In this document: positions 1-5,320 of the stretch, in pieces
Position numbering within the stretch: the first letter of the stretch is position 1
Layout of the letters: each line of letters opens with the position of its first letter
Assembly (NCBI GenBank): GCA_023416195.1
Contig: JAEZID010000486.1
Span: forward strand, 1 to 5,417
Direction: 5' to 3'
Origin: Pseudomonadota bacterium
GTDB lineage: Bacteria > Pseudomonadota > Alphaproteobacteria > Azospirillales > Azospirillaceae
Length of the DNA: 5,417 bases
Notes under the pieces: generated by a model
What the model saw: the letters and a program-made list of their open reading frames with translations, nothing else
What the model was told of the DNA's origin: nothing
Databases searched by the model: none
Made by a program: the position numbers and the translations under genes

Positions 1-98
1 GGGTGAGCCTCCGCCAGATCGGTAGGCACGCGGCGGTAATACTGAAGAACACCCCGCCGCTCCACGACATGCTTTGGCAGTTTAGGATTTTTCGCCAC
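1..98 (-). CDS. Partial N-terminus of a probable site-specific recombinase (tyrosine integrase type)
   Basis: The first 32 codons of a minus-strand gene that runs off the left edge. The start is taken as the GTG at 96-98 because a strong Shine-Dalgarno (GAGGGGG, 104-110) sits 5 nt upstream. The peptide begins MAKNPKLPKHVVERRG and continues with a YYRRVPTDL stretch. A short basic lead, then an 'R-R-G-x-x-x-Y-Y-R-R-x-P-x-D-L' pattern, is how many alphaproteobacterial phage-type integrases with a DUF6538-like N-terminal segment start. None of the catalytic domain (Arg/His/Tyr residues) is in the window, so the assignment rests on this N-terminal signature alone. If correct, it marks the edge of an integrated element lying to the left. 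It could instead be another protein sharing the same N-terminal module. Confidence 0.6.
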   Translation of the reverse strand, partial: MAKNPKLPKHVVERRGVLQYYRRVPTDLAEAH

Positions 99-240
99 CC
101 AAGCCCCCTCGAATCCGAAGGCCCCGCACGGATGCCTCCGGCAGGGCCTTTGTATCACCCGATGTATCGCACGCCGTTGACGAAAACCCAAGGGGCCATG
201 CGGCGTTCAGGGATTTCAACGGTTCCGGCGGCGAAAACAC
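82..240 (-). CDS. Doubtful small ORF (52 aa) overlapping the recombinase start
   Basis: A GTG at 238-240 follows a GGGAG ribosome-binding-like sequence (246-250) by 5 nt and opens a 52-codon frame ending at TAA (82-84). It overlaps the first 17 bases of the putative recombinase gene in another frame and reads through the hairpin at 118-150. The product has no recognisable domain; its end is Gly/Arg-rich (GLRIRGGLGGEKS). Third-position G/C bias is weaker than in the surrounding genes. The ribosome-binding match and coupled layout are the only support. It could be a leader peptide for the recombinase or chance. Confidence 0.2.
   Translation of the reverse strand: MFSPPEPLKSLNAAWPLGFSSTACDTSGDTKALPEASVRGLRIRGGLGGEKS
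118..150. other. Imperfect hairpin upstream of the recombinase gene
   Basis: The outer arms AAGGCCC (118-124) and GGGCCTT (144-150) are perfect complements. Inside them a second stem, CGGA (129-132) with TCCG (137-140), closes a TGCC loop. The 3' side on the plus strand continues TTTGTAT rather than a clean T-run. It could be a weak plus-strand terminator, a repeat-type palindrome, or a structure in the recombinase leader. The recombinase ribosome-binding site begins only 8 bases away. Confidence 0.45.
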
Positions 241-257
241 AAGTTCTCCCTAGACTC

Positions 258-287
258 AGGGCCGCGGAATTTCCGCGGCCCTTTTTT
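258..287 (+). terminator. Strong intrinsic terminator facing plus, with no visible gene upstream
   Basis: Arms GGGCCGCGG (259-267) and CCGCGGCCC (273-281) pair perfectly around an AATTT centre, where an extra A-T pair is possible, and are followed directly by six T residues (282-287). The T-run is on the plus strand only; read on the minus strand the stem is followed by TGAGTCT, so it does not look like a terminator for the gene at 433-1356. The transcript it ends is not identified. Confidence 0.8.
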
Positions 288-432
288 CTGTGCGGGCGCG
301 TTCGGACGGCGGCCCGCGCCGGGGCTAAGGAAGCCATTGGGCAGGGGGGAGCACGCTGAAGGGGGCCGATGCCGGAACTGACCTTCGATCACAGCTTCCG
401 CAGTGGGGCGTCGGTCCGCTTCAAGGTCGATT

Positions 433-1356
433 TCAGAGCGGCGCCAGCGGTTCCGGCGGCAGGTGGGCGATGGTGTCCACCATCTCGCCCATGTGGCGGG
501 CCAGCACGTCCAGGAAGGGCAGGCGCTCCAGCGTGGCCTCGTCCATGTAGAGGTCGCGGCTGATCTCGATCTGCAAGGCGTGGATGCCCTGGCGGGGACG
601 CCCGTAATGGCGGGTGGTGTAGCCGCCGGCGTAGGGGCTGTTGCGGCTGACCGTATAGCCCAGGCCGCGCAGGAAGCGTTCGGCGGCCTCGACCACCGAC
701 GGCGCGCAGGAATTGCCGAAGCAGTCGCCCAGCACGATGTCGGCCTGCCGGTGGTCGCGTCCGCCCGTCCTGGAATTGCCGCCGGAGCCGGGGCCAGGGG
801 CGGAAGCGGGGGCGGGTGACGGCATGGAGTGGCAGTCGATCAGGACGGCGTGGCCGAAGCGGTCGCGCGTGTCCTCCACCAGCCGCCGCAGCGCCGTGTG
901 GTAGGGGGTGTAATAGAGGTTGACCCGCCGCACCGCCTCGGCGAAGCGCAGCTTGCCCCGGTAGATGTCCTCGCCGTTGGCGACGACCCGCGCGATGGTG
1001 CCCAGTCCCGCCGCCACGCGCGGCGAGCGCGTGTTGACGAAGGCCGGGAGCTTGTCCGCGAACATGTCGGGGTCCAGCTCGTACGCTTCGCGGTTCAGGT
1101 CGAGGAAGGCGCGGGGGAACAGCGCGCGGATCAGCGGGACGCCCATCCCCGGCGCGCCCGCGAAGATTTCGTCCACGAAGCAGTCTTCCGACTTGCGCAG
1201 CGCGCGCGGGTCGAGGCGCGCCGACGCGAGGAAATCCGCCGGGTAATGGTTGCCGCTGTGCGGCGAGGCCAGCACCAGCGGCTTGGTCTGTTCGTCCGGC
1301 GCCAGAAGCTGGAAAGCCTGGTCCGGCGCGGTTACGGCATCGACGTGCGCATCCAT
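433..1356 (-). CDS. N-formylglutamate amidohydrolase family protein
   Basis: A 307-residue cytosolic metal-dependent hydrolase of the FGase family (PF05013). Characterised members deformylate N-formyl-L-glutamate to glutamate and formate, the last step of one histidine-degradation route; others act on related N-acyl compounds. Visible signatures are SPHSGNHYP (31-39) near the N-terminus, KSEDCFVDEIF (55-65), a DLNRE segment (86-90), NLYYTPYH (146-153), IDCHSMPS (173-180) and LQIEISRDLYM (261-271). The two His-containing motifs are the expected metal-binding places. The frame stays open upstream to 1551, but that extension is Arg-rich and unlike the family, so the ATG at 1354-1356 is chosen. 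No strong ribosome-binding site precedes it. A Pro/Ala/Gly/Ser-rich insert at about 180-203 is unusual. No other histidine-utilisation gene is in view, so the hutG name is withheld. Confidence 0.87.
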   Translation of the reverse strand: MDAHVDAVTAPDQAFQLLAPDEQTKPLVLASPHSGNHYPADFLASARLDPRALRKSEDCFVDEIFAGAPGMGVPLIRALFPRAFLDLNREAYELDPDMFADKLPAFVNTRSPRVAAGLGTIARVVANGEDIYRGKLRFAEAVRRVNLYYTPYHTALRRLVEDTRDRFGHAVLIDCHSMPSPAPASAPGPGSGGNSRTGGRDHRQADIVLGDCFGNSCAPSVVEAAERFLRGLGYTVSRNSPYAGGYTTRHYGRPRQGIHALQIEISRDLYMDEATLERLPFLDVLARHMGEMVDTIAHLPPEPLAPL

Positions 1357-1523
1357 GGTGACCCGTGATGTAGTCCAGCCGGCCCGTCCTGTCACGTCCC
1401 GTCCCGCATCCGCGTTTCCGCCTGGGAAGTCCGCCCGGGAATTCCGCAGGGGGACGGCCCGTCTGCGTTCCAACAGCCGACGGGATGTTTCCGACCGTCC
1501 CGGCAAAAAAATGAAATCCGGGC

Positions 1524-1552
1524 TTGTCAGGCCTTCGGGATGATGGTACATC
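1524..1552 (+). promoter_or_regulatory. Possible promoter for tRNA-Val
   Basis: TTGTCA (1524-1529) and TACATC (1547-1552) are separated by 17 bases. This is a good -35 with a weak -10 match to the sigma-70 consensus. It would start transcription about 40 bases before the mature tRNA 5' end. It is the best candidate in the divergent intergenic region between the amidohydrolase start and the tRNA, but it rests on consensus matching only. Confidence 0.25.
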
Positions 1553-1601
1553 CCCAGCCCACGCCGGACGGGACGGAAACGACCCCGAAGGCGACACGGA
1601 T

Positions 1602-1676
<75 letters not shown>

Positions 1677-1682
1677 TCCATG

Positions 1683-1715
1683 AAGGCCGGAACCCAGACG
1701 GGTTGCCGGCCTTTT
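1683..1715 (+). terminator. Intrinsic terminator of tRNA-Val
   Basis: AAGGCCGG plus AACCC (1683-1695) pair with GGGTT (1700-1704) and, past one bulged G, CCGGCCTT (1706-1713). The loop is AGAC and the T-run is TTTT (1712-1715). It starts seven bases after the tRNA CCA end. On the opposite strand the stem is followed by CATGG, so it is not a clear terminator for the opgC unit ending at 1757. Confidence 0.82.
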
Positions 1716-1756
1716 CCCTGTTCGCACGATCCCGCTCCCTCTCGGGCGGGCGGTCT

Positions 1757-2614
1757 TCAGCCGCCGGAGGGCCGCCGACCCTTGTCGGCGACCGGTTCCT
1801 TGCGCAGGCCGGCGGCATCCTTGAGCGAGACGCTCAGCGACCGCGCGAGGCAGTCGTACCCCGCGTCGTTCAGGTGAACGCCGTCCGGTCCGACAAGGTC
1901 GGACATCGACGCCTGCCGGGTCTCCACCCACTGGCGCATCGCGGCGAAACGGCGGAACAGGCCGACGCCCTCGTCCTCGGCGATGCGGGCGATGCGGGCC
2001 TGCATGTCCTCGTGCATGGGCCTCGACAGCATGACCGGGGCGTATTGCAGATCCATCAGCACGACGTCCATGCCGGTCGCCTTCAGCCGCCGGATCCCGG
2101 TGCGGATCACCGTTTCGGCGGCGTCCGGATCCTCCCCGCGCAGCACGGTGTTGGCCCCGACCTGCCAGATGACGAGGTCCGGCTTCTCGTCCAGCACGTC
2201 GCGCTGGAAACGCCGGAGCATCTGCGCCCCAACCTCGCCGTTGACGCCCTTGTTGAGCACGTCCACCGTCACGCCGGGAAGCCGCTGCTGAAGAAGGTCG
2301 GCGAGGCGCGCCGGGTAGCTGCGCTCCGGCCGGCTGGCGCCCGCGCCGGCGGTGGAGGAGGAGCCGATGGCGACGATGCGCAACGGCCCGCCGGCCTCGA
2401 TCCGCGCGGTCAGATGCGGTAGCGGCGCGGTGATGGCCGTGGCCTGCGGTTGAAAGGCGCAGGCGCTGGCCGGGTTGCCGGTGGGAGCGGACAGGGCCAC
2501 CCGCCCGGCGAGGAACGGCGCCACGGCCAGGAGGGCGACGGAGGCCGCCGCGACGCGCCAGGGCGTGACGGAGCGTCCGCTCATTGCGCGTCCGCTCATT
2601 GTGCGTCGGCTCAT
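1757..2614 (-). CDS. Exported SGNH/GDSL-family hydrolase, catalytic residues intact
   Basis: 285 residues. A basic N-terminus with three in-frame Met codons (1, 6, 11; a 15-bp tandem repeat) leads into a hydrophobic segment at about 20-43, a signal peptide or membrane anchor. The SGNH blocks are in order: IGSSSTAG with probable nucleophile Ser86; NKGVNGE with oxyanion Gly126; QVGANTVLRG with Asn155; GPDGVHLND with Asp244 and His247. This is the full Ser/Gly/Asn/Asp-His set, so an active esterase, deacylase or acyltransferase working outside the cytoplasm is expected. The ATG at 2612-2614 overlaps the preceding gene's stop as ATGA, so the pair is probably translationally coupled. It is a paralog of the upstream gene (shared WQVG, MD(L/M)QY(A/S)P and an R-Y/F-x-x-MR-x-W segment). 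With opgC in the operon, a periplasmic glucan ester is a plausible substrate, but this is inferred. Confidence 0.88.
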   Translation of the reverse strand: MSRRTMSGRAMSGRSVTPWRVAAASVALLAVAPFLAGRVALSAPTGNPASACAFQPQATAITAPLPHLTARIEAGGPLRIVAIGSSSTAGAGASRPERSYPARLADLLQQRLPGVTVDVLNKGVNGEVGAQMLRRFQRDVLDEKPDLVIWQVGANTVLRGEDPDAAETVIRTGIRRLKATGMDVVLMDLQYAPVMLSRPMHEDMQARIARIAEDEGVGLFRRFAAMRQWVETRQASMSDLVGPDGVHLNDAGYDCLARSLSVSLKDAAGLRKEPVADKGRRPSGG

Positions 2615-2617
2615 GGC
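2573..2617 (-). repeat. Three tandem 15-bp units over the start codon of the active SGNH gene
   Basis: The units are at 2573-2587, 2588-2602 and 2603-2617. The first two differ at one base and the third at two or three. Each contains CAT, i.e. an ATG followed by AGC on the minus strand, so the gene has three equally spaced in-frame starts encoding MSRRT, MSGRA and MSGRS. The ATG nearest the upstream gene (2614) forms the ATGA overlap. Confidence 0.85.
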
Positions 2618-3390
2618 GCCGCTTCCGCCGCGCGGTCGAGCATGACGGAAACGCTGTCCGCGAGATGGCGGCCGATGCAGCGGTGCACGAACGTGAAGTC
2701 CTGCATCTTCGCCTCCTTCGGATTCGTGTCGTAGTCCACGCGCCCTTCCTCGTACCAGTGGCGCATCATCTCGTAGCGTGGAAAATGGAAGACTTCGTTG
2801 TTCTGGGTCACCCACTCCACGTAATCCAGATACGGCTGGAAGGTGATGAGCTGGGTGGTCTGCGGGCTGTACTGCATGTCCATCACGATCACGTCGACGC
2901 CGCGCTGGTGCGCCAGCGCGATGCCGGAGGCGAGCGCGGCGCCGAAGCTATCCGGGCTGATGTTGCGCATGGCGTCCACCGTTCCGACCTGCCACACCAG
3001 CAGGGACGCCGGCTGCGCCGCCAGCGCGTTGGCCATGACCGGCAGCATTTCCTGCGCGGTGGCGCCCGGCGCGCCGCGCACCGATACGCTGACCTTCCGG
3101 TCGGGCAGCCGCGCCGCCAACGCCTGCTCCATCACCGCCGGATAGCTGGCCGCCGCCCGGTCGGGGCGTGGGGTGGCGGTGTTGAGCACGAGAATGGGCA
3201 GGCCTTGGCCGCGTTTCAGCCGCTCCTGGACGCGGGGCAGGGATGCGTCGATGGTCAGGATGCTGTCCGGCACCTCGCACGGATCGGATGGCGCCTCATC
3301 GGCGCGCGCCGGAAGCGGGGCGGCCATGGCCCAGGCGCAGGCCCAGGCCCAGACCCAGGCGAGGAGAAGGACGGCGGTCGCGCGCTTCAT
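2611..3390 (-). CDS. Exported SGNH-fold protein with degenerate active site
   Basis: 259 residues. A clear signal peptide (KR start, Trp/Ala-rich core at 8-23) probably ends after ARA at 28-30. The body follows the downstream SGNH paralog through the fold: VLNTAT where the GxSxT block should be, GAPGAT for the Gly block (Gly109), WQVGTVDAMRN for block III, MDMQYSP, and FTFVHRC for the Asp-His block. By this alignment the nucleophile Ser is Ala or Thr, the block III Asn is Val138 and the Asp is Thr233; only the Gly and His236 remain. It is therefore probably catalytically inactive, perhaps a glycan-binding or partner subunit. The start at 3388-3390 overlaps the opgC stop as ATGA and has an AGGGAA ribosome-binding site (3399-3404) 8 nt upstream. 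Automated annotation may call it simply an SGNH/GDSL hydrolase or hypothetical protein. Confidence 0.82.
   Translation of the reverse strand: MKRATAVLLLAWVWAWACAWAMAAPLPARADEAPSDPCEVPDSILTIDASLPRVQERLKRGQGLPILVLNTATPRPDRAAASYPAVMEQALAARLPDRKVSVSVRGAPGATAQEMLPVMANALAAQPASLLVWQVGTVDAMRNISPDSFGAALASGIALAHQRGVDVIVMDMQYSPQTTQLITFQPYLDYVEWVTQNNEVFHFPRYEMMRHWYEEGRVDYDTNPKEAKMQDFTFVHRCIGRHLADSVSVMLDRAAEAAP
3325..3360 (-). repeat. Six hexanucleotide units in the signal-peptide core
   Basis: Consecutive 6-base units read CATGGC, CCAGGC, GCAGGC, CCAGGC, CCAGAC, CCAGGC on the plus strand. On the coding strand they encode the dipeptides AW, VW, AW, AC, AW and AM (residues 11-22), which make up most of the hydrophobic core of the signal peptide. 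A gain or loss of a unit would stay in frame and change only the core length. Confidence 0.85.
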
Positions 3391-4532
3391 GCGCTTGGTT
3401 CCCTGACGGGTGCCGGCTGGCGCGGCGGGCGGCCGACCGAGTTGTACCATGTCAGCGCCCGAGCGGCCGCGATCATCGCGGCGATGCCCGCGACTGTGAC
3501 GCAAAACTGTGCAAAAAGCGAGCTGGACCATTGGGTCAGAACGGTCTGCCCGGCGAAGGACAGGAAGATGCCCAGGCAGAACACCTGAAGCGACTGCTGC
3601 CCGCACAGGATCACAGGCCGCAGGATCCGCCAGTGCAGCCACGCGCTGTCCCGCCGCGCCACTTGCAGGACGAGGTAGGCCAGCGCGAAGAAATGCGCCA
3701 GCCGCAGCGGGTCGAGGTCGGTCTTGCTGATCGGGTACAGGATCTCGGCCAGCCAGTAAGGCATCAGCGCGCCCAGCGAGGCGATGTGCCAGGACAGCAC
3801 CAGCGCGAACGAGGCGAGGAGATAGGCCGCCGCACCCCAGCGCAGGAGCGGCCTTGGTTGTGTCAGCGCGGCGGCGGCGGCGGGAATCCGCTGGAAGGTC
3901 GCGCCGAGCACGAACAGGAGCTGCCAGGCGAAGGGGTTGAAGAACCATTCGCCGCCTTCCGGGTAGGTCGGCAGGTTCCAGCCGAACGCGCGGGCCGCCG
4001 CGTAGAGCGTCACCGAACCGGCCAGCAGGGCCAGCGGCCAGCGCCGCAGCAGGGGCAGCGCCAGGGGAAAGCTCAGCAGCAGGACGATGTAGAGCGGCAG
4101 GATGTCCAGGTTGGCCGGGCGGAACTTCAGCGCCAGCGCCTGGGTCAGCGACAGGGCCGGGTCGGCGAAGAAGGCGGCGATGCCCATTTCCTCGCTGAAC
4201 AGGGGGTTGTCGAAGACGCGGGCCGTGTAGGCGACCTGGGCGGTGAAGGCGACGAACAGGAAGAGATAGGCGATGTACAGCGTCCAGCAGCGGTGCACCA
4301 CCTTGGCCGCCGCGAAGGGCCAGCCGTGCTGGGCCAGGATCTTGGAATAGACCAGCGCCGACGTGAAACCGGAGATGAAGACGAACACTTCCGTCGCATC
4401 GCTGAGGCCGTAGTTGCGCAGCGTCACCCAGGCGATCTGGTTGCCGGGGATGTGATCCACGAAGATGAACCACAGGGCGAGCCCGCGGAAGAAATCCAGC
4501 CTGAGATCGCGCATACCGCCCGTGTTCGCCAA
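3387..4532 (-). CDS. opgC: OpgC-family membrane protein (periplasmic glucan acyltransferase)
   Basis: 381 residues with about ten hydrophobic segments spread from residue 15 to 360. The family (OpgC_C, PF10129) is needed for succinyl decoration of osmoregulated periplasmic glucans and resembles acyltransferase-3 membrane enzymes. Family marks are RDLRLDFFRGLAL at the N-terminus, FVDHIPGN with His27, SDATEVFVFISGF (44-56), a KTDLDPLRLAHFFALAYL stretch (270-287) and GQQSLQVFCLGIFLS near the end (311-325). The start is uncertain. TTG at 4530-4532 has a GGGGAG site (4541-4546) 8 nt upstream; the ATG at 4512-4514, seven codons on, fits the family start but has only a poor site. The stop overlaps the next gene's ATG as ATGA. 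No glucan synthase (opgG/opgH or a cyclic glucan synthase) is in view. An alternative reading is another acyltransferase-3-like exporter of acyl groups. Confidence 0.87.
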   Translation of the reverse strand: MANTGGMRDLRLDFFRGLALWFIFVDHIPGNQIAWVTLRNYGLSDATEVFVFISGFTSALVYSKILAQHGWPFAAAKVVHRCWTLYIAYLFLFVAFTAQVAYTARVFDNPLFSEEMGIAAFFADPALSLTQALALKFRPANLDILPLYIVLLLSFPLALPLLRRWPLALLAGSVTLYAAARAFGWNLPTYPEGGEWFFNPFAWQLLFVLGATFQRIPAAAAALTQPRPLLRWGAAAYLLASFALVLSWHIASLGALMPYWLAEILYPISKTDLDPLRLAHFFALAYLVLQVARRDSAWLHWRILRPVILCGQQSLQVFCLGIFLSFAGQTVLTQWSSSLFAQFCVTVAGIAAMIAAARALTWYNSVGRPPRQPAPVREPSA

Positions 4533-4554
4533 AACCCGTTCTCCCCGCCGGTTG

Positions 4555-4590
4555 TGTCCGGCTTGTCCGCCTTATCCGTCCTATCCGGTC
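4555..4590. repeat. Four tandem 9-bp units before opgC
   Basis: The units TGTCCGGCT, TGTCCGCCT, TATCCGTCC and TATCCGGTC (4555-4563, 4564-4572, 4573-4581, 4582-4590) share T(G/A)TCCG at the same phase. They lie between the DUF1345 stop at 4596 and the opgC ribosome-binding site at 4541-4546. They could be a mRNA leader element, a protein-binding array, or a simple repeat of the GGA-rich kind seen between genes in GC-rich bacteria. Confidence 0.8.
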
Positions 4591-4595
4591 CCATC

Positions 4596-5231
4596 TCACC
4601 CGGCAAGACCGGCCGCCAAGTTAATGCTGGAGGCGAGAATGGCCGTGTTGAAAATGAAGGACAGCAGCCCGTGCATCAGCACCAGCCTGCGCATGGCCGC
4701 CGACCGGGTCGTCACGTCGGACACCTGCGCCGTCATGCCGATGGTGAAGCTGAAATACAGGAACTCCGCGTAGGCCGGCGCGTCGTTTCCGGGAAAATCG
4801 ATGCCCTGGCCGTCCAGCCAATAGTCGTGCGCGTATTGCTGGGCGAAGAAGAAATGGACGAACGCCCAGGACAGCAGCAGGGTCATGCCGGCCAGCATCG
4901 CGCTGTAGGGCGCCGACGGCGTGCCCTTCGCGGCGGCGAGTTCGGCGACGATCGCCGCCAGGGACGCCAAGGCCGCCAGCATCGCCACGGCCAGAACCGC
5001 CCATTTGCCCTGGTCCAGTTGCAGGGCGCGGTCCTTGATGGATTCCACCGTTGCGCTGCTGATGAACAGCAGCGTCAGGCCGACATAGACGACGATTCCG
5101 ACATCCCAGCCGATCAGCAGGGCGGTCGTCCCGCGCACGAGGAAAGCCGCGACCGTCACGGTGATCGGCATGACGGCCAGAGCCGCCGACAAGGCCGGCC
5201 GGTGGCGGATGTGCCTTGCAACCCCGACCAT
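4596..5231 (-). CDS. DUF1345 family integral membrane protein
   Basis: 211 residues, normal for this family, whose function is unknown. Hydrophobic segments lie at about 12-32, 36-58, 77-100, 108-131 and 185-207. The most conserved part is EFLYFSFTIGMTAQVSDVTT (156-175), just before the last membrane segment. The frame is open upstream to 5324, but that extension would translate the malate synthase terminator hairpin, so the ATG at 5229-5231 is used; a GGGGA site (5239-5243) lies 7 nt before it. It is preceded by the terminator of the malate synthase gene and followed after 63 bp by opgC on the same strand, so it may be the first gene of that unit. A role in glucan modification is not supported by sequence. 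Confidence 0.85.
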   Translation of the reverse strand: MVGVARHIRHRPALSAALAVMPITVTVAAFLVRGTTALLIGWDVGIVVYVGLTLLFISSATVESIKDRALQLDQGKWAVLAVAMLAALASLAAIVAELAAAKGTPSAPYSAMLAGMTLLLSWAFVHFFFAQQYAHDYWLDGQGIDFPGNDAPAYAEFLYFSFTIGMTAQVSDVTTRSAAMRRLVLMHGLLSFIFNTAILASSINLAAGLAG

Positions 5232-5276
5232 GCCGTCATCCCCGGTGCGTGGAGGAACGGGCGAAATCATGGGCGG

Positions 5277-5311
5277 AAAAGGCCCCCTCCCGCGAGGGAA
5301 GGGGGCCTTTT
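5277..5311 (-). terminator. Intrinsic terminator of the malate synthase gene
   Basis: GGCCCCCTCCC (5281-5291) pairs with GGGAAGGGGGCC (5296-5307) with one bulge and a GCGA loop. AAAA lies on the left and TTTT on the right, so a U-tract follows the stem in either direction. Its position about ten bases after the malate synthase stop shows it serves that minus-strand gene and separates it from the DUF1345 gene. Confidence 0.82.
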
Positions 5312-5320
5312 CCCGGGACG

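Larger units (their letters stand above)
99..432. other. Intergenic stretch of about 330 bases
   Basis: This holds the doubtful small ORF, the hairpin at 118-150 and the plus-facing terminator at 258-287. From 288 to 432 I see no credible gene, RNA or site. A plus-strand ATG at 369 opens a frame running antisense into the downstream gene, but its product looks like no known protein. Base composition before about 250 is less GC-extreme than in the genes to the right, which fits a boundary between an integrated element and chromosome but does not prove one. Confidence 0.4.

Noticed and set aside
155..337. Minus-strand ORF of 60 codons ending in VNGVRYIG
   Set aside because: It reads through the terminator palindrome at 258-287, has no ribosome-binding support at its start and matches nothing I recognise.
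369..563. Plus-strand ORF starting MPELTFDHSF
   Set aside because: It has only a poorly spaced upstream site and most of it is antisense to the amidohydrolase C-terminus, where it becomes Pro/Arg/Gly low complexity.
1357..1551. N-terminal extension of the amidohydrolase to the ATG at 1551
   Set aside because: The added 65 residues are Arg-rich and atypical, while the ATG at 1356 gives a normal family length and start. The extension would also nearly abut the tRNA promoter region.
1731..1750. Inverted repeat CCCGC/GCGGG as terminator of the opgC unit
   Set aside because: The stem is only five bases, the loop is ten, and no T-run follows on the minus strand.
2455..2470. Lipobox-like ASAC at Cys52 of the active SGNH protein
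   Set aside because: The Cys lies too far after the hydrophobic segment and the -3 residue is Ala. The matching Cys in the paralog has no lipobox, so a disulfide fits better.
4555..4590. CRISPR-like array
   Set aside because: The units are 9 bp and directly adjacent with no spacers, so this is a simple tandem repeat.
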